Source: Variovorax sp. Sphag1AA | GTDB taxonomy: Bacteria; Pseudomonadota; Gammaproteobacteria; Burkholderiales; Burkholderiaceae_C | Length of the DNA stretch: 64,000 bases | Direction: 5' to 3' | NCBI RefSeq assembly: GCF_014192575.1 | Contig: NZ_JACHYC010000001.1 | Location: 868,001 to 932,000, forward strand | Part shown: piece after piece, positions 32,930-42,880 of the stretch | How positions within the stretch are numbered: the first letter of the stretch is position 1 | How the letters are laid out: every line of letters starts with the position of its first letter | The notes under the pieces: model-generated | Told to the model about the DNA's origin: nothing | Database searches by the model: none | Seen by the model: the letters and a program-made list of their open reading frames with translations, nothing else | Program-made: the position numbers and the translations under genes

Positions 32930-33847
32930 CTATTTGGCGGCCCTGCGCAGGGGCGCGTTCTGCAGGCTTGCCTGCGACACGCTGGCGCCGGACGGCACAT
33001 CGTCCGTGATCCACACGTTGCCGCCGATGGTCGCGCCCTTGCCCAGCGTCACCCTGCCAAGGATGGTCGCGCCGGCATAGATGACGACGTCGTCCTCGAC
33101 GATCGGATGGCGCGCCCCGCCCTTTTGCAGGTTGCCCTCTCCGTCGGTCGGGAAGCGCTTTGCGCCGAGCGTCACCGCCTGGTAGATGCGGACCCGCTTG
33201 CCGATGACCGCGGTTTCGCCGATCACGACTCCGGTGCCATGGTCGATGAAGAAGCCCGCGTCGATCTGCGCGCCCGGATGGAGGTCGATGCCTGTCTGTC
33301 CGTGGGCGAGTTCGGCCACGATGCGCGCAAGCAACGGCAGCTCGAGCCGGTAGAGACGATGCGCCAGCCGGTGATGGATCATCGCGAGGATGCCCGGATA
33401 GCACAGCAGCACTTCGTCCACGCTGCGCGCCGCAGGGTCGCCCTGAAAGGCGGCGAGCACGTCGCCATCGAGCAGGCGACGAATGCCCGGCAGCGAGGCT
33501 GCGAATTCGCGCACGGCCGCCGTGGCCTGTGCGTCGATCTCCTCCGCGGGCCGCGGCTGGTGGCGCGAGGTGTAGAGCAACTCCAGACGCGCCTGGGTCA
33601 ATAGCGACTGCAGGGCCGCATCGAGCGTGTACCCCACGTAGAAGTCTTCGCTTTCACGGCGCAGATCCGGCGGGCCCAGCCGCATCGGAAACAGCGCACC
33701 CTTGAGCGACTCCACGATGCCCGCCAGGGCTTCGCGCGACGGGAACTCCCGGCTTCCGGGTTCGCGCGATCGCTTCTGCGCATCGCGCCATTCGTCGCGC
33801 GCCGCGTGCAGCTCGGCGACGATGTCGCTCACATCGAAAAGGGACAT
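32930..33847 (-). CDS. Serine O-acetyltransferase (EpsC/CysE-like)
   Basis: Makes O-acetylserine, the carbon acceptor for sulfide in cysteine synthesis. The 305-residue protein has the N-terminal helical domain, then the active-site and hexapeptide-repeat region HPGAQIDAGFFIDHGTGVVI and GKRVRIYQAVTLGAKRFP. It ends with NVWITDDVPSGASVSQ. It is longer than classical CysE and resembles the EpsC-type enzymes. ATG 33847 follows a good GGAGGA site. It lies downstream of metNIQ and upstream of the FMN reductase, within the sulfur region. Confidence 0.92.
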   Translation of the reverse strand: MSLFDVSDIVAELHAARDEWRDAQKRSREPGSREFPSREALAGIVESLKGALFPMRLGPPDLRRESEDFYVGYTLDAALQSLLTQARLELLYTSRHQPRPAEEIDAQATAAVREFAASLPGIRRLLDGDVLAAFQGDPAARSVDEVLLCYPGILAMIHHRLAHRLYRLELPLLARIVAELAHGQTGIDLHPGAQIDAGFFIDHGTGVVIGETAVIGKRVRIYQAVTLGAKRFPTDGEGNLQKGGARHPIVEDDVVIYAGATILGRVTLGKGATIGGNVWITDDVPSGASVSQASLQNAPLRRAAK

Positions 33848-33952
33848 GCATTCCTCCGGTCGTGGGATTCCACGATGCACCATCGCGCAAAACCCCACCT
33901 TGAGCGGGTTTCTACACGAAACTCACTCTGACCGTCGGCAAGTGCAAGCGGC

Positions 33953-34759
33953 TTACCAGCTCGCCAACACCGAACCCTTGAACTCGTTCTGCACGAAGTT
34001 CTTCACCTCCTGGGAGTGATAGGCCTTCACCAGCTTGGCAACCCACGGCTTGTCCTTGTCCTGTTCGCGCACGGCGAGCAGATTGACGTAAGGGCTCTTC
34101 GCGCTTTCACGCGCGATCGCATCCTTGCCCGGATTGAGGCCAGCCGAGAGTGCGTAGTTAGTATTGATCGCCGATGCATCGAGATCGTCGAGCGTGCGCG
34201 GCAGTTGCGCGGCATCGACTTCGACGAACTTGATCTTCTTCGGGTTGTCGATCACGTCGAGCGGCGTGGCCTTGAGGCCGGCTTCCGGCTTGAGCTTGAT
34301 CAACCCTTGGTCCTGCAGCACCAGCAGCACGCGGCCGCCGTTGGTCGGGTCGTTCGGGATGCCAAAGCGTGCGCCTTCCTTCAGGTCCTTCAGGCTCTTG
34401 ACCTTCTTCGAATAGATGCCGATCGGAAAGTTGACCGTGTAGCCGACGTCGACGATCTTGTAGTTGCGATCCTTGACCTGCTGGTCGAGATAAGGCTTGT
34501 GCTGGTAGCTGTTGGCATCGAGGTCGCCCGCCGCGAGTGCCGCATTGGGCTGCACGTAGTCGCTGAACTCGACGATCTGGATCTTCAGTCCGTCCTTCTC
34601 TGCAACCTTGCGGACCTGCTCGAGGATCTGCGCGTGCGGGCCGCCGGTCACACCGACCTTGATCGGCTTGTCCTGCGCGAACGCCGGCGCTGCCGAGAAG
34701 CCGGCGGCAATTGCGAGCGCGACGACGGATTGAAGAAGCTTGCGCTTGTTGTGGTTCAT
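33953..34759 (-). CDS. metQ: Methionine-binding protein MetQ
   Basis: Periplasmic D/L-methionine receptor of the NlpA family, 268 residues. The signal peptide ends near residue 28 (SAAPAFAQ). There is no lipobox cysteine, so it appears soluble rather than a lipoprotein. Core motifs are KVGVTGGPHAQILEQV, YVQPNAALAAGDLDANSYQH and FGIPNDPTNGGRVLLVLQ. It is the third gene of metNIQ, 38 bases after metI. ATG 34759 was chosen over an earlier ATG at 34801, because MNHNKRKLLQ gives a normal signal peptide. Confidence 0.94.
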   Translation of the reverse strand: MNHNKRKLLQSVVALAIAAGFSAAPAFAQDKPIKVGVTGGPHAQILEQVRKVAEKDGLKIQIVEFSDYVQPNAALAAGDLDANSYQHKPYLDQQVKDRNYKIVDVGYTVNFPIGIYSKKVKSLKDLKEGARFGIPNDPTNGGRVLLVLQDQGLIKLKPEAGLKATPLDVIDNPKKIKFVEVDAAQLPRTLDDLDASAINTNYALSAGLNPGKDAIARESAKSPYVNLLAVREQDKDKPWVAKLVKAYHSQEVKNFVQNEFKGSVLASW

Positions 34760-34797
34760 GTCGATTCCTGAGTTCTTGTGAGAGAGAAAGAAAAAAT

Positions 34798-35463
34798 TCA
34801 CTTGTGGCTGAGCCTGCGCACCAGCCAGTCGCCGCCGCTTTGCACGGCTTGCACGAAGAGGATCAGCACCAGCACCACCGCCAGCATCACCTCGGGCAGG
34901 AAGCGCTGGTAGCCATAGCGGATGCCGAGATCGCCCAGCCCGCCGCCGCCGATCGCGCCGGCCATCGCCGAGTAGCCGGTGAGGCTCACGAAGGTGATCG
35001 TCACCCCGGCCACGATGCCGGGAAGTGCCTCAGGAAGAAGCACCTTCCAGATGATCTGGCCGGTGGTCGCGCCCATCGCCTGCGCTGCTTCGACGAGGCC
35101 TCGATCGACTTCGCGCAGCGAGGTCTCGACCAGTCGTGCGACGAAAGGTGCTGCGGCCAGGCTCAGCGGAACCACGGCCGCCGCAGTGCCGATCGACGAG
35201 CCGGTCAGCAGCCGCGTAAATGGAATGATCGCCACCAGGAGGATGATGAAAGGCGTGGAACGCACCGCGTTGACGATTGCACCCACGATGCGATTGACCG
35301 GCCCGTTCTCCAGCACCCCGCCGTCGTCGGTGAGATGCAGGTACACGCCCAGCGGCACGCCGACTGCTGCGCCGATCAGGCCCGAGATCCCGACCATCAC
35401 GATGGTTTCCCACAGCGAGCTGGCAAAGAGTCCGAGCATCGGCCCGGTGAAGACATCAAACAT
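34798..35463 (-). CDS. metI: Methionine ABC transporter permease MetI
   Basis: Inner-membrane channel of the methionine importer, 221 residues with about five helices. The N-terminus is [20 protein letters not shown]. The ATPase-contact loop is [20 protein letters not shown], followed by [20 protein letters not shown], both diagnostic of MetI. Its ATG overlaps the metN stop by 8 bases, showing tight coupling. Confidence 0.95.
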   Translation of the reverse strand: MFDVFTGPMLGLFASSLWETIVMVGISGLIGAAVGVPLGVYLHLTDDGGVLENGPVNRIVGAIVNAVRSTPFIILLVAIIPFTRLLTGSSIGTAAAVVPLSLAAAPFVARLVETSLREVDRGLVEAAQAMGATTGQIIWKVLLPEALPGIVAGVTITFVSLTGYSAMAGAIGGGGLGDLGIRYGYQRFLPEVMLAVVLVLILFVQAVQSGGDWLVRRLSHK

Positions 35464-36499
35464 GTGCCACCTCCTGCACCAGCACGCCCGCGCCGCGCAG
35501 GTGCGCGACGGCGGCGGCCAGCGATTCGCGTGCGCCACGCGCCAGTACTGCGAGCGAGCCGAACGGCCGGCCCTGAATTTCATCGACCTGCCCATGCACG
35601 ATCGACAGATCGATCCCGAACCGGCGGATCACCTGCGACAGCAGCGGCTGGTCGGCCGAGGCCTCGCCCGCGAAGGCGATCCGCAGCAATTGCGATTCCT
35701 GCGCATGGCCGTCCTGCATCAATGCGCGAATGCGTGCGAGCACGCTCTCGGGCAGTTGCTGAGGGGCGATGTCCTCGAGCAGGCTGCGGGTCGTCGCATG
35801 CTGAGGCTGCGTGAACACATCGAGCACTGCGCCCTGCTCCACGATGCGGCCGTGGTCGATCACCGCCACCTGCTGCGCCAGTTGCTTGATGACCTGCATC
35901 TCGTGCGTGATGAGCACCACCGTCAAGCCGAACTCGCGGTTGATCTGCTGCAGCAGCGACAGGATCGAGCGCGTGGTCTCCGGGTCGAGCGCGGAGGTCG
36001 CCTCGTCCGACAGAAGCACCTTCGGCCGGTTCGCCAGTGCGCGGGCGATGCCCACGCGCTGCTTCTGCCCGCCACTGATCTGCGCCGGATAGCGATCGCG
36101 CAGGCTCGCGAGCCCGACCAGCTCCAGCAGCGGCTCCACCCGCGCCTTGGTCTCCGCCGCCCGCAGGCCCGAGAGCTCCAGTGGCAGTGCCACGTTGTCA
36201 TACACCGTGCGCGACGACAGCAGGTTGAAGTGCTGGAAGATCATGCCGATGCCCTGCCGCGCGGCGCGCAGCTCTGCATCGTTCAGCGCGGTGAGCTCGC
36301 GGCCGTCCACGCGGACCGTGCCGCGCGCCGGCCGGTTGAGAAGATTGATGGTCCGCACCAGCGAGCTCTTGCCCGCGCCGCTGCGACCGATCACGCCGAA
36401 CACTTCGCCCGGCGCCACGTTCAGGTCAATGCCCTTGAGTGCCTCGACCGGCCCTTGCGGGCCGTCGTAGATCTGATGAATGTCCTTGAGTTCGATCAT
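35456..36499 (-). CDS. metN: Methionine ABC transporter ATPase MetN
   Basis: Energises methionine import. The 347-residue protein has Walker A GRSGAGKS (residues 38-45), signature ISGGQ (141-145), Walker B VLLSDEAT (161-168) and H-loop [10 protein letters not shown]-terminal NIL domain (about residues 270-347) binds methionine and mediates feedback inhibition in the family. The frame is open upstream, but [13 protein letters not shown] at 36499 is the correct start. It is 5 bases after the Mop-domain gene, so the two are cotranscribed. Confidence 0.95.
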   Translation of the reverse strand: MIELKDIHQIYDGPQGPVEALKGIDLNVAPGEVFGVIGRSGAGKSSLVRTINLLNRPARGTVRVDGRELTALNDAELRAARQGIGMIFQHFNLLSSRTVYDNVALPLELSGLRAAETKARVEPLLELVGLASLRDRYPAQISGGQKQRVGIARALANRPKVLLSDEATSALDPETTRSILSLLQQINREFGLTVVLITHEMQVIKQLAQQVAVIDHGRIVEQGAVLDVFTQPQHATTRSLLEDIAPQQLPESVLARIRALMQDGHAQESQLLRIAFAGEASADQPLLSQVIRRFGIDLSIVHGQVDEIQGRPFGSLAVLARGARESLAAAVAHLRGAGVLVQEVAHV

Positions 36500-36504
36500 C
36501 CGGT

Positions 36505-36720
36505 TCAGAGCTTGGCGATCGACACTTCGGTCGACTTCACCAGCGCGACCACATCGGAACCCACCTTGAGCTGAAGCTCGTCGACGGAACGGGTCGTGAT
36601 GACAGAGGTCACGATGCCCCAGGCGGTCTCGACATCGACTTCGGAGACGACGTCGCCGCGGATGATCTCGCGGACCTTGCCCTTGAACTGGTTGCGGACG
36701 TTGATGGCTTGGATGGACAT
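36505..36720 (-). CDS. Single Mop (TOBE) domain molybdopterin/oxyanion-binding protein
   Basis: This 71-residue protein is one Mop domain ([54 protein letters not shown]), the unit that binds molybdate or related oxyanions in molbindins. It starts 9 bases after AAGGAG and ends 5 bases before metN. Its place as first gene of the methionine importer operon is unusual. A storage or sensing role for molybdate or another oxyanion is possible; function is inferred from the domain only. Confidence 0.88.
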   Translation of the reverse strand: MSIQAINVRNQFKGKVREIIRGDVVSEVDVETAWGIVTSVITTRSVDELQLKVGSDVVALVKSTEVSIAKL

Positions 36721-36755
36721 AAAGGCTCCTTAGGTGGTTGAGGAAAGCAATTGGG

Positions 36756-36841
36756 AACCCCGCGGAACCGGCTTTGCCGGGCCGTTGGGGTTGCCCCCGG
36801 AGAGGGGGTTGGCGGCCACACGAAGTGGGCGAGCCTGGGGG
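36756..36841 (+). repeat. GC-rich intergenic repeat, copy B, with preceding hairpin
   Basis: The core at 36793-36841 has GCCCCC, a short loop, GGGGG, TTGGCGG, CACACG, AGTG, GCGAGCC and final TGGGGG, matching copies A and C. A hairpin CCGGC-ttt-GCCGG (36768-36780) enclosed by AACCCC and GGGGTT (36756-36792) precedes it. It lies between ssuB and the Mop gene, with its TGGGGG end 7 bases from the ssuB stop. Confidence 0.75.
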
Positions 36842-36848
36842 TGATTCA

Positions 36849-37679
36849 TCACACTGCCCAGCGCAGCGCATGGGCGGGGCCGTCCGCCCAGCGCGTGTCG
36901 TTGGCGGGTTCGGCCTCGTCAGGCTTCTGCAGGACGCGGTCGAGGATGCGTTTCTCGATTGCCGCGAACGCCGGGTCGCCTTGAGAGCGAGGACGTGCAA
37001 GCGCGATGTTTTCGTCGAGCGCTATACGGCCGTCCTCGATGAGGATCACGCGATCGGCGAGCGCGACCGCCTCCTGCACATCGTGCGTGACGAGCAACGC
37101 AGTAAAGCGGTGCCGCTGCCAGAGGCTCTCGATGAGCCGATGCATCTCGATCCGCGTCAACGCGTCGAGCGCGCCCAATGGCTCGTCAAGCAGCAGCAGA
37201 CGCGGGTGATGCACCAGTGCGCGCGCAAGCGCCACGCGCTGGCGCTGCCCGCCGGAAAGGCGCGCCGGCCATTCGTCCTTGCGCTCCGCGAGCCCGACCT
37301 GCGCGAGCACCTCGGCACCGCGCGGCCTGCTCTCGGCTGGCAGGCCCAGCGTCACGTTGTCGAGCACGCGCCGCCACGGCAACAGACGCGCTTCCTGGAA
37401 CATGATCCGCGTGTCGTCGTGCAGTCCGTCGACCGCCTTGCCGTCGGTGTAGAGCGCACCTTCGCTTGCCTGCTCAAGACCTGCGATCAGCCGCAGCAAG
37501 GTGCTCTTGCCGCAACCGCTGCGGCCCACGATCGCGATGAACTGGCCGGGTTCGACCGTCAGTTGCGTGTTGCGCAGCACTTCGCGTTCGCCGTAGCGTT
37601 TGGAAAGTCCGCGGATCTCCAGCCGCACGCCGCCCGGCGTTTCGGCTTCTGGGGATGGGGTTTGGGGAATGGCGCTCAT
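36849..37679 (-). CDS. ssuB: Alkanesulfonate ABC transporter ATPase
   Basis: Energises import of aliphatic sulfonates. The 276-residue protein has Walker A GRSGCGKS (52-59), signature LSGGQ (141-145), Walker B LLLDEP (162-167) and the H-loop VTHDVQEAV. The Q-loop QEARLLPW is typical of the SsuB/TauB group. ATG 37679 is preceded by GAGGAGAAG. It is the last gene of ssuE-ssuADCB, 13 bases after ssuC. Confidence 0.93.
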   Translation of the reverse strand: MSAIPQTPSPEAETPGGVRLEIRGLSKRYGEREVLRNTQLTVEPGQFIAIVGRSGCGKSTLLRLIAGLEQASEGALYTDGKAVDGLHDDTRIMFQEARLLPWRRVLDNVTLGLPAESRPRGAEVLAQVGLAERKDEWPARLSGGQRQRVALARALVHHPRLLLLDEPLGALDALTRIEMHRLIESLWQRHRFTALLVTHDVQEAVALADRVILIEDGRIALDENIALARPRSQGDPAFAAIEKRILDRVLQKPDEAEPANDTRWADGPAHALRWAV

Positions 37680-37692
37680 GGTCTTCTCCTCT

Positions 37693-38538
37693 TCACTTCG
37701 CGGCTTGATAGCCCGGATGCCAGCGCAGCCACCAGCGCTCCAGCCCACGGGCGAACAGGTCGGCCAGCTTGCCGAGCAGTGCGTAGAGCAGGATGCCCAC
37801 GAGCACGATGTCGGTCTGGAGAAACTCCCGTGCGTTCATCGTCAGATAGCCGATGCCCGACTGCGCGGAGATCGTCTCGGCCACGATGAGGATCACCCAC
37901 ATGAGGCCCAGCGAAAAACGCAGGCCGACGAGGATCGACGAAGTCGCGCCCGGCAGGATCACTTCCTTGTAGAGCTGCCAGCGGGTGAGCCCGTAGGTGC
38001 GGCCCATCTCGATCAGTTGCGGATCGACGTTACGGATGCCGTGGAAGGTGTTCAGGTAGATCGGGAAGAACACCGACACCGAGATCAGGAAGAGCTTGGC
38101 CGATTCGTCAATGCCGAACCACAGGATCACCAGCGGGATCAACGCCAGCGCCGGAATGTTGCGGACCATCTGGATGCTCGAATCCAGCAACGTCTCGAAG
38201 AAGCGGATCGATCCCGTGAGCAGCCCCAGCGCCAGGCCGAGACCGCCGCCGATCGCGAGGCCGCCGAGCGCACGACCGGCGCTCACCTTCACATGCGTCC
38301 AGAGTTCGCCGGAGACGGAGAGATTCCACGCAGCCTTCACCACGTCGATGGGCGCCGGCAGCACGCGCGTCGAAAGCCAGCCGAGCGACGAGGCGATCTG
38401 CCATGCCGCGATCAGGCCGACCGGCACGAGCCACGGGACGAGGCGCTTCGCCACCGATACGGCGAATGCCTTGACGCCGTTCAGCGATGGCACGGATGCG
38501 GGCAGCGGTTGTGCCTGCGCTTGCACTTGTTCTGTCAT
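37693..38538 (-). CDS. ssuC: Alkanesulfonate ABC transporter permease
   Basis: Inner-membrane channel for sulfonate uptake, 281 residues with about six helices. The N-terminal cytoplasmic part is followed by a helix near residues 34-55. The family loop is [20 protein letters not shown], followed by [20 protein letters not shown] and [20 protein letters not shown] 38538 was preferred to an upstream ATG inside the intergenic end of ssuD. It lies between ssuD and ssuB as usual. Confidence 0.94.
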   Translation of the reverse strand: MTEQVQAQAQPLPASVPSLNGVKAFAVSVAKRLVPWLVPVGLIAAWQIASSLGWLSTRVLPAPIDVVKAAWNLSVSGELWTHVKVSAGRALGGLAIGGGLGLALGLLTGSIRFFETLLDSSIQMVRNIPALALIPLVILWFGIDESAKLFLISVSVFFPIYLNTFHGIRNVDPQLIEMGRTYGLTRWQLYKEVILPGATSSILVGLRFSLGLMWVILIVAETISAQSGIGYLTMNAREFLQTDIVLVGILLYALLGKLADLFARGLERWWLRWHPGYQAAK

Positions 38539-38551
38539 TGGGGTCCTTGAT

Positions 38552-39721
38552 TCAGCTCTGCGACAGCAGCCGCGAAGGCGCATCGAGATTCGCCACCACT
38601 TCGCCGAAGCGCCCGGTCAGGGCTTGCGTTGGCACAGCCGGGCGTTGCTTGCGAGGCAGCAGCGGAAACACGAGTTCGGCAAACCGATAGGACTCTTCCA
38701 GGTGCGGATAGCCGGAGAAGATGAAGTTCTCGATGCCCAGCGATGCGTATTCCTCGATGCGCGCGGCGACGGTCTTCGGGTCGCCGACCAGTGCCGTGCC
38801 CGCACCGCCGCGCACCAGTCCGACACCCGCCCAGAGGTTCGGGCTGATCTCCAGATCGGCGCGCGTGCGTTTCGCGCCGCCTGCGTGCAGTGCGGCCATG
38901 CGACGTTGCCCTTCGGAATCCATGCGGGCGAACGCTGCCTGCGCGCGGATCACGGTGTCGTCGCTCACGTGGCTGATCAACGAATCGGCGGCTCGCCAGG
39001 CTTCGTCCTCGGTCTCGCGCACGATGACATGCAGGCGAATGCCGAACTTCACCGTGCGACCTTTGCGTTCGGCGCGCTGGCGCACGTCGGCGATCTTCTT
39101 TGCCACCTCGGCGGGTGGCTCGCCCCAGGTCAGATAGGCGTCGACCTGCTCGGCCGCGAGCTCGTGCGCGGCTTCCGACGATCCGCCGAACCACACCGGC
39201 GGATGCGGCTTCTGCGTGGGCGGAAACACCAGCTTCGCGCCCTTCACGCTCAGGTGCTTGCCCTCGTAGTCGAAGGTCTGGCCTTCATGGCTGCGCGTGA
39301 TGATCTCGCGCCAGATGCGGATGAACTCGGCCGATTGCTCGTAGCGCGCGGCGTGGTCGAGAAACACGCCATCGCCTTCGAGCTCGGTCTGGTCGCCGCC
39401 GGTCACGAGGTTCACAAGCACGCGCCCGCCCGAGAGCCGGTCGAAAGTCGAGGCCATGCGGGCAGCGAGGCTCGGCTGATGCAGGCCAGGACGCACCGCG
39501 ACCAGAAAGCGCAACCGCTTCGTCGCGCCGATGAGGCTCGAAGCAATCACCCACGGGTCTTCGCACGAGCGGCCGGTCGGAATCAGCACGCCTTCGTAGC
39601 CGAGTTGGTCGGCCGCGCCCGCAATCTGCTGCAGGTACGGCAGGTCGACCGCGCGGGCACCGTCGGTGGTGCCGAGATAGCGGCTGTCGCCGTGCGTGGG
39701 AAGGAACCAGAAGATGTTCAT
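38552..39721 (-). CDS. ssuD: FMNH2-dependent alkanesulfonate monooxygenase
   Basis: Cleaves alkanesulfonates to aldehyde and sulfite using reduced flavin supplied by SsuE. The 389-residue luciferase-like TIM barrel begins [17 protein letters not shown]. Hallmarks are the cysteine C53 in [10 protein letters not shown], the segment [17 protein letters not shown], and the Arg and His in [17 protein letters not shown]. The frame is open upstream, but this start matches the family. It is 22 bases after ssuA and 13 bases before ssuC. Confidence 0.96.
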   Translation of the reverse strand: MNIFWFLPTHGDSRYLGTTDGARAVDLPYLQQIAGAADQLGYEGVLIPTGRSCEDPWVIASSLIGATKRLRFLVAVRPGLHQPSLAARMASTFDRLSGGRVLVNLVTGGDQTELEGDGVFLDHAARYEQSAEFIRIWREIITRSHEGQTFDYEGKHLSVKGAKLVFPPTQKPHPPVWFGGSSEAAHELAAEQVDAYLTWGEPPAEVAKKIADVRQRAERKGRTVKFGIRLHVIVRETEDEAWRAADSLISHVSDDTVIRAQAAFARMDSEGQRRMAALHAGGAKRTRADLEISPNLWAGVGLVRGGAGTALVGDPKTVAARIEEYASLGIENFIFSGYPHLEESYRFAELVFPLLPRKQRPAVPTQALTGRFGEVVANLDAPSRLLSQS

Positions 39722-39743
39722 GGCGATGCCTCGTTCTTCGTTG

Positions 39744-40775
39744 TCAGGGTTTGGCAGCGGCAAGCCGCGTGTCGGGGCGCCAGACGATCCGCGCGACCTC
39801 GACCGGTTTCGGAATGAGCCCGAGCTTGTGGAAGGCATCGGCCACACGCTGCTGGTCGATCACCGTGGCCGGCTGGATCGGCCCCACGGGCGATGGGGGC
39901 CGGCGTTGAAGAAACAGGCTCACGATGCCCGCATCGAGGCCACTGAAGTCGGCGATCAGCTTGATCGCTGCCGCGCGGTCCTGCTGCACCAGGCGATCGG
40001 CACGGGTCAGTTCTTCGAAGAGCGCGGCGATGACCGCCGCATGCTTTTCCGCGAATGGCTTCGACGCGAGATAGAAGGAGTTGTTACCCGACAGCCCACG
40101 GCCAGTGGTCAACGCGCGTGGCTGGATCGCGAGCTCGGTCGCCGCATAGAACGGATCCCAGATCGCCCATGCATCGACACTGCCGCGCTCGAAGGCGGCG
40201 CGCGCATCGGCTGGCGCGAGATAGACGGGCTGGATGTCATTCCATTGCAGGCCCGCCTTCTCGACGGCGCGCACCAGCAAGTAGTGCGCGCTCGAACCCT
40301 TCTGCAGTGCGATCTTGCGGCCCTTGAGATCGGCGAGCGACTTCAACGGCGAATCCTTCAGGACCAGCACGGCGGAACTGTCTGGCTTGGGCGGCTCGGC
40401 ACCGACGTAGACGAGTTCCTTGCCCGCGGCCTGCGCGAACACGGGCGGCGAATCGCCAGTGAGCCCGAATTCGAGACTGCCGACCGACAGCGCCTCCAGC
40501 AATTGCGGCCCCGCGGGAAACTCGATCCAGCTGATCTTCGCGTTCGGAAAACGCTTCTCCAGCCAGCCCGACTGCTTGACGATGACGAGGTTCGCGGCGG
40601 ACTTCTGATAGCCGATCCGCAACTGCTGGAGTGGCTCGGACGATGGAGCCGAGCCTGCGGTCTGCGCCAGCGCCACCGGCCCGCCCAGGCCCCAGCTCGA
40701 AGCCGTGACCACGAGCAGTTGCAACAGACGGCGGCGCGCATTCGGTGCGCCCGGAGCCTTCGACCGCGTGCTCAT
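39744..40775 (-). CDS. ssuA: Periplasmic alkanesulfonate-binding protein
   Basis: Captures sulfonates for SsuBC. The 343-residue protein has a long signal peptide with a basic start ([17 protein letters not shown]) ending near residue 37 (ALAQ). The core follows: [42 protein letters not shown] and [16 protein letters not shown], typical of SsuA. The start ATG overlaps the stop of an upstream 43-codon membrane peptide gene as ATGA, so the two are translationally coupled. Confidence 0.93.
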   Translation of the reverse strand: MSTRSKAPGAPNARRRLLQLLVVTASSWGLGGPVALAQTAGSAPSSEPLQQLRIGYQKSAANLVIVKQSGWLEKRFPNAKISWIEFPAGPQLLEALSVGSLEFGLTGDSPPVFAQAAGKELVYVGAEPPKPDSSAVLVLKDSPLKSLADLKGRKIALQKGSSAHYLLVRAVEKAGLQWNDIQPVYLAPADARAAFERGSVDAWAIWDPFYAATELAIQPRALTTGRGLSGNNSFYLASKPFAEKHAAVIAALFEELTRADRLVQQDRAAAIKLIADFSGLDAGIVSLFLQRRPPSPVGPIQPATVIDQQRVADAFHKLGLIPKPVEVARIVWRPDTRLAAAKP

Positions 40776-40903
40776 GACGTCGCGGCGATGAAGCCGGTGA
40801 TGAGAGCAACCGCAACGACCACCAGCGCACTGATGGCCAGGTCCGCGACGACCCACCACGCGGAGCGCGGCGGCGTCAGGGTGTTCGAGGTCAAAGGAGG
40901 CAT
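40772..40903 (-). CDS. 43-residue single-pass membrane peptide in ssu operon
   Basis: A short open frame between ssuE and ssuA encodes 43 residues: a proline-rich start (MPPLTSNTLTPPRSAWW) and one hydrophobic helix at about residues 17-40. Its TGA overlaps the ssuA ATG by four bases, the same coupling seen between many genes here, which argues it is translated. A purine-rich GAAGAAAGAAG precedes the ATG. I do not know a family for it. It may help assemble or regulate the sulfonate transporter, or may only serve to couple translation of ssuA. Confidence 0.6.
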   Translation of the reverse strand: MPPLTSNTLTPPRSAWWVVADLAISALVVVAVALITGFIAATS

Positions 40904-41017
40904 GGGCTTCTTTCTTCAGGCGTAGGTCGTCCCCGGACCGCATTGGCGGCCCCATCGATCGGGACGGGAGTTGGACGGATACGGCGCCGCTCGGGCACCC
41001 GGATGGCGGATGGACCG

Positions 41018-41602
41018 TCAGACGCTACATCGCACCTGTTCGAATGCCACGGGCTCGAAGCCCCAGGTCGGCGACAGTTTGAGACCTTCGCTCGCGAGCG
41101 TTTCGACCGCATCGTCGAGCCGCTGCGAAAGATCGGCCTGCAATTGATAGGCGCCTTCGGGCTGCAGCGTGACCTGCCCGTCGGTTGCGTAGACGCCCGG
41201 CAGGATGTGCCGCGCCGCAAGCGACTGCAGCACCGGCCGCAGCGCATAGTCGAGCGCCAGCATGTGATGCGGACTGCCGCCGGTGGCCAGCGGCAGCACC
41301 GTCTTGCCCTTGAGCGCCGACTGCGGCAACAGATCGAGGAACACCTTCAGCACACCGCTGTACGCCGCCTTGTAGACCGGCGTGGCAATCACGATCACGT
41401 CGGCGCGATACACCTGCTCCGCCGCCTGAAGCACCGACGGATGCGAGGCTTCGCCGAGCAGCAGCGCATGCGCAGCAAGCTCGCGGATTGCCAGGCGATC
41501 CACGGGCACCTTGCGCAGCGCCAACCGCGCGGCCACTGCATCGAGCAGCACCGCCGAGCGGGACGGCGCAGAAGGACTACCGGCGATCAGGAGAACAGAC
41601 AC
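41018..41602 (-). CDS. ssuE: NAD(P)H-dependent FMN reductase of the sulfonate system
   Basis: Supplies FMNH2 to SsuD. The 194-residue flavodoxin-fold protein has GSPSAPSRSAVLLDAV at the phosphate-binding site, ATPVYKAAYSGVLKVFLD near residue 75 and PLATGGSPHHMLALDYALR, all typical of SsuE. The start is GTG at 41602 (VSVLLIAGSPS); a TTG two codons upstream is an alternative. It is the first ssu gene, 126 bases after sbp2, with repeat copy C in that gap. The 114 bases to the next small gene contain no other obvious feature. Confidence 0.93.
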   Translation of the reverse strand: MSVLLIAGSPSAPSRSAVLLDAVAARLALRKVPVDRLAIRELAAHALLLGEASHPSVLQAAEQVYRADVIVIATPVYKAAYSGVLKVFLDLLPQSALKGKTVLPLATGGSPHHMLALDYALRPVLQSLAARHILPGVYATDGQVTLQPEGAYQLQADLSQRLDDAVETLASEGLKLSPTWGFEPVAFEQVRCSV

Positions 41603-41650
41603 AGTCAAGTCACTTTCAGGAACAACGTGTTCGGGAGGGCCGCCGCGCAC

Positions 41651-41725
41651 GGCCGCCCGAAGCGGCCGGCCCGCCCCCGGTCAGGGGGTTGGCGAGGCGA
41701 CACGCAGTGCGCGCAGCCTGGGGGC
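41651..41725 (+). repeat. GC-rich intergenic repeat, copy C, with preceding hairpin
   Basis: The core at 41673-41725 has GCCCCC, a short loop, GGGGG, TTGGCGA, GACACG, CAGTG, GCGCAGCC and TGGGGGC, close to copies A and B. A hairpin GGCCGC-ccgaa-GCGGCC (41651-41667) precedes it. It lies between sbp2 and ssuE, with its TGGGGGC end 4 bases from the sbp2 stop. Confidence 0.75.
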
Positions 41726-41728
41726 GAG

Positions 41729-42754
41729 CTACTTATTGGTGTAGATCTGGTCGAACGAGCCGCCATCAGCGAAGTGCGCCTTGTCCGCCTTCGTCCAGCC
41801 ACCGAACGCTTCGTCGATCGTGAACAGCGTGAGCTTGGGGAACTGGTTCGCGTACTTGGCCTTCGCCTTGTCCGAGGTCGGGCGGTAGTAGTTGCGGCCG
41901 GCGATGTCCTGGCCTTCGTCCGAATAGAGGTACTTCAGGTATTCCTCGGCAACGGCGCGCGTTCCCTTCTTGTCGACCACCTTGTCGACCACCGTCACGG
42001 TGGGCTCGGCGAGGATGCTGATCGACGGCACGACGATGTCGAACTTGTCCGGGCCGAATTCCTTCAGCGCGAGGAAGGCTTCGTTCTCCCATGCAAGAAG
42101 CACGTCACCGACGCCGCGTTGCACGAAGGTGATGGTCGAGCCGCGCGCACCGGTGTCGAGCACCGGCACGTTCTTGTAGAGCTTGCCCACGAATTCCTTC
42201 GCCTTGTCGTCGCCGCCGTACTTGCGCTTGGCGAATTCCCAGGCCGCGAGGTAGTTCCAGCGGGCGCCGCCGGAGGTCTTGGGGTTCGGGGTGATCACCT
42301 GCACGCCGGTCTTCGTCAGATCGTCCCAATCCTTCAGGCCCTTCGGGTTGCCCTTCTTCACGAGGAAGACGATCGTCGAGGTGTAAGGCGCAGAGTTGTG
42401 CGGGAGGCGCTTCTGCCAGTCGGGCTTGACCAGACCGCCGTGCGTGACGAGCGCGTCGGTGTCACCGGCCAGTGCCAGCGTGGCAACGTCGGCGTCGATC
42501 CCGTCGATGATCGAGCGGGCCTGCTTGCCCGAACCGCCGTGCGATTGCTTGATCGTCACGTCCTGACCGGTCTTGCCCTTCCAGTACTTGGCGAAGGCCT
42601 GGTTGTAGTCCACATACAGCTCACGGGTCGGGTCGTAGGACACGTTCAGCAGCGTCACGGGGCCCTGCGCGAACGACGGCAATGCCGTCAGGGCGAAGCT
42701 CGCCGCAGCGGCGGCACCGAGGGAAAGCTTGATAAAGTCGCGGCGAAGGCTCAT
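41729..42754 (-). CDS. Second sulfate-binding protein, Tat-type signal
   Basis: Paralogue of the sulfate-binding protein at 28812-29816, 341 residues. The core motifs are the same family ([59 protein letters not shown]). Its signal peptide begins [13 protein letters not shown], a twin-arginine (RRxFxK) motif, so export by the Tat pathway is likely, whereas the other copy looks Sec-dependent. It is first in the minus-strand sulfur series and has a candidate sulfur operator upstream. It probably shares CysTWA; a preference for sulfate or thiosulfate cannot be told. Confidence 0.93.
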   Translation of the reverse strand: MSLRRDFIKLSLGAAAAASFALTALPSFAQGPVTLLNVSYDPTRELYVDYNQAFAKYWKGKTGQDVTIKQSHGGSGKQARSIIDGIDADVATLALAGDTDALVTHGGLVKPDWQKRLPHNSAPYTSTIVFLVKKGNPKGLKDWDDLTKTGVQVITPNPKTSGGARWNYLAAWEFAKRKYGGDDKAKEFVGKLYKNVPVLDTGARGSTITFVQRGVGDVLLAWENEAFLALKEFGPDKFDIVVPSISILAEPTVTVVDKVVDKKGTRAVAEEYLKYLYSDEGQDIAGRNYYRPTSDKAKAKYANQFPKLTLFTIDEAFGGWTKADKAHFADGGSFDQIYTNK

Positions 42755-42773
42755 GGTCTTGTGCTCGTAAATT

Positions 42774-42811
42774 GCATAAAGCAGATGCCCCGCATTCTGA
42801 ATACGGCATAA
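42774..42811 (-). promoter_or_regulatory. Candidate sulfur-regulon operator upstream of sbp2
   Basis: On the plus strand GCATAA occurs at 42774-42779 and again at 42806-42811, the second preceded by GAATACG. The site is 20-57 bases before the sbp2 start. It matches elements upstream of the sulfate operon and cysI. A promoter must lie here; operator function is inferred. Confidence 0.4.
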
Positions 42812-42880
42812 GAAAACCGGAACGACCGAGTTGTCAGTTCTAAATAGCGAAATCAACTAAGACACCCCAAAGGCATCCAA

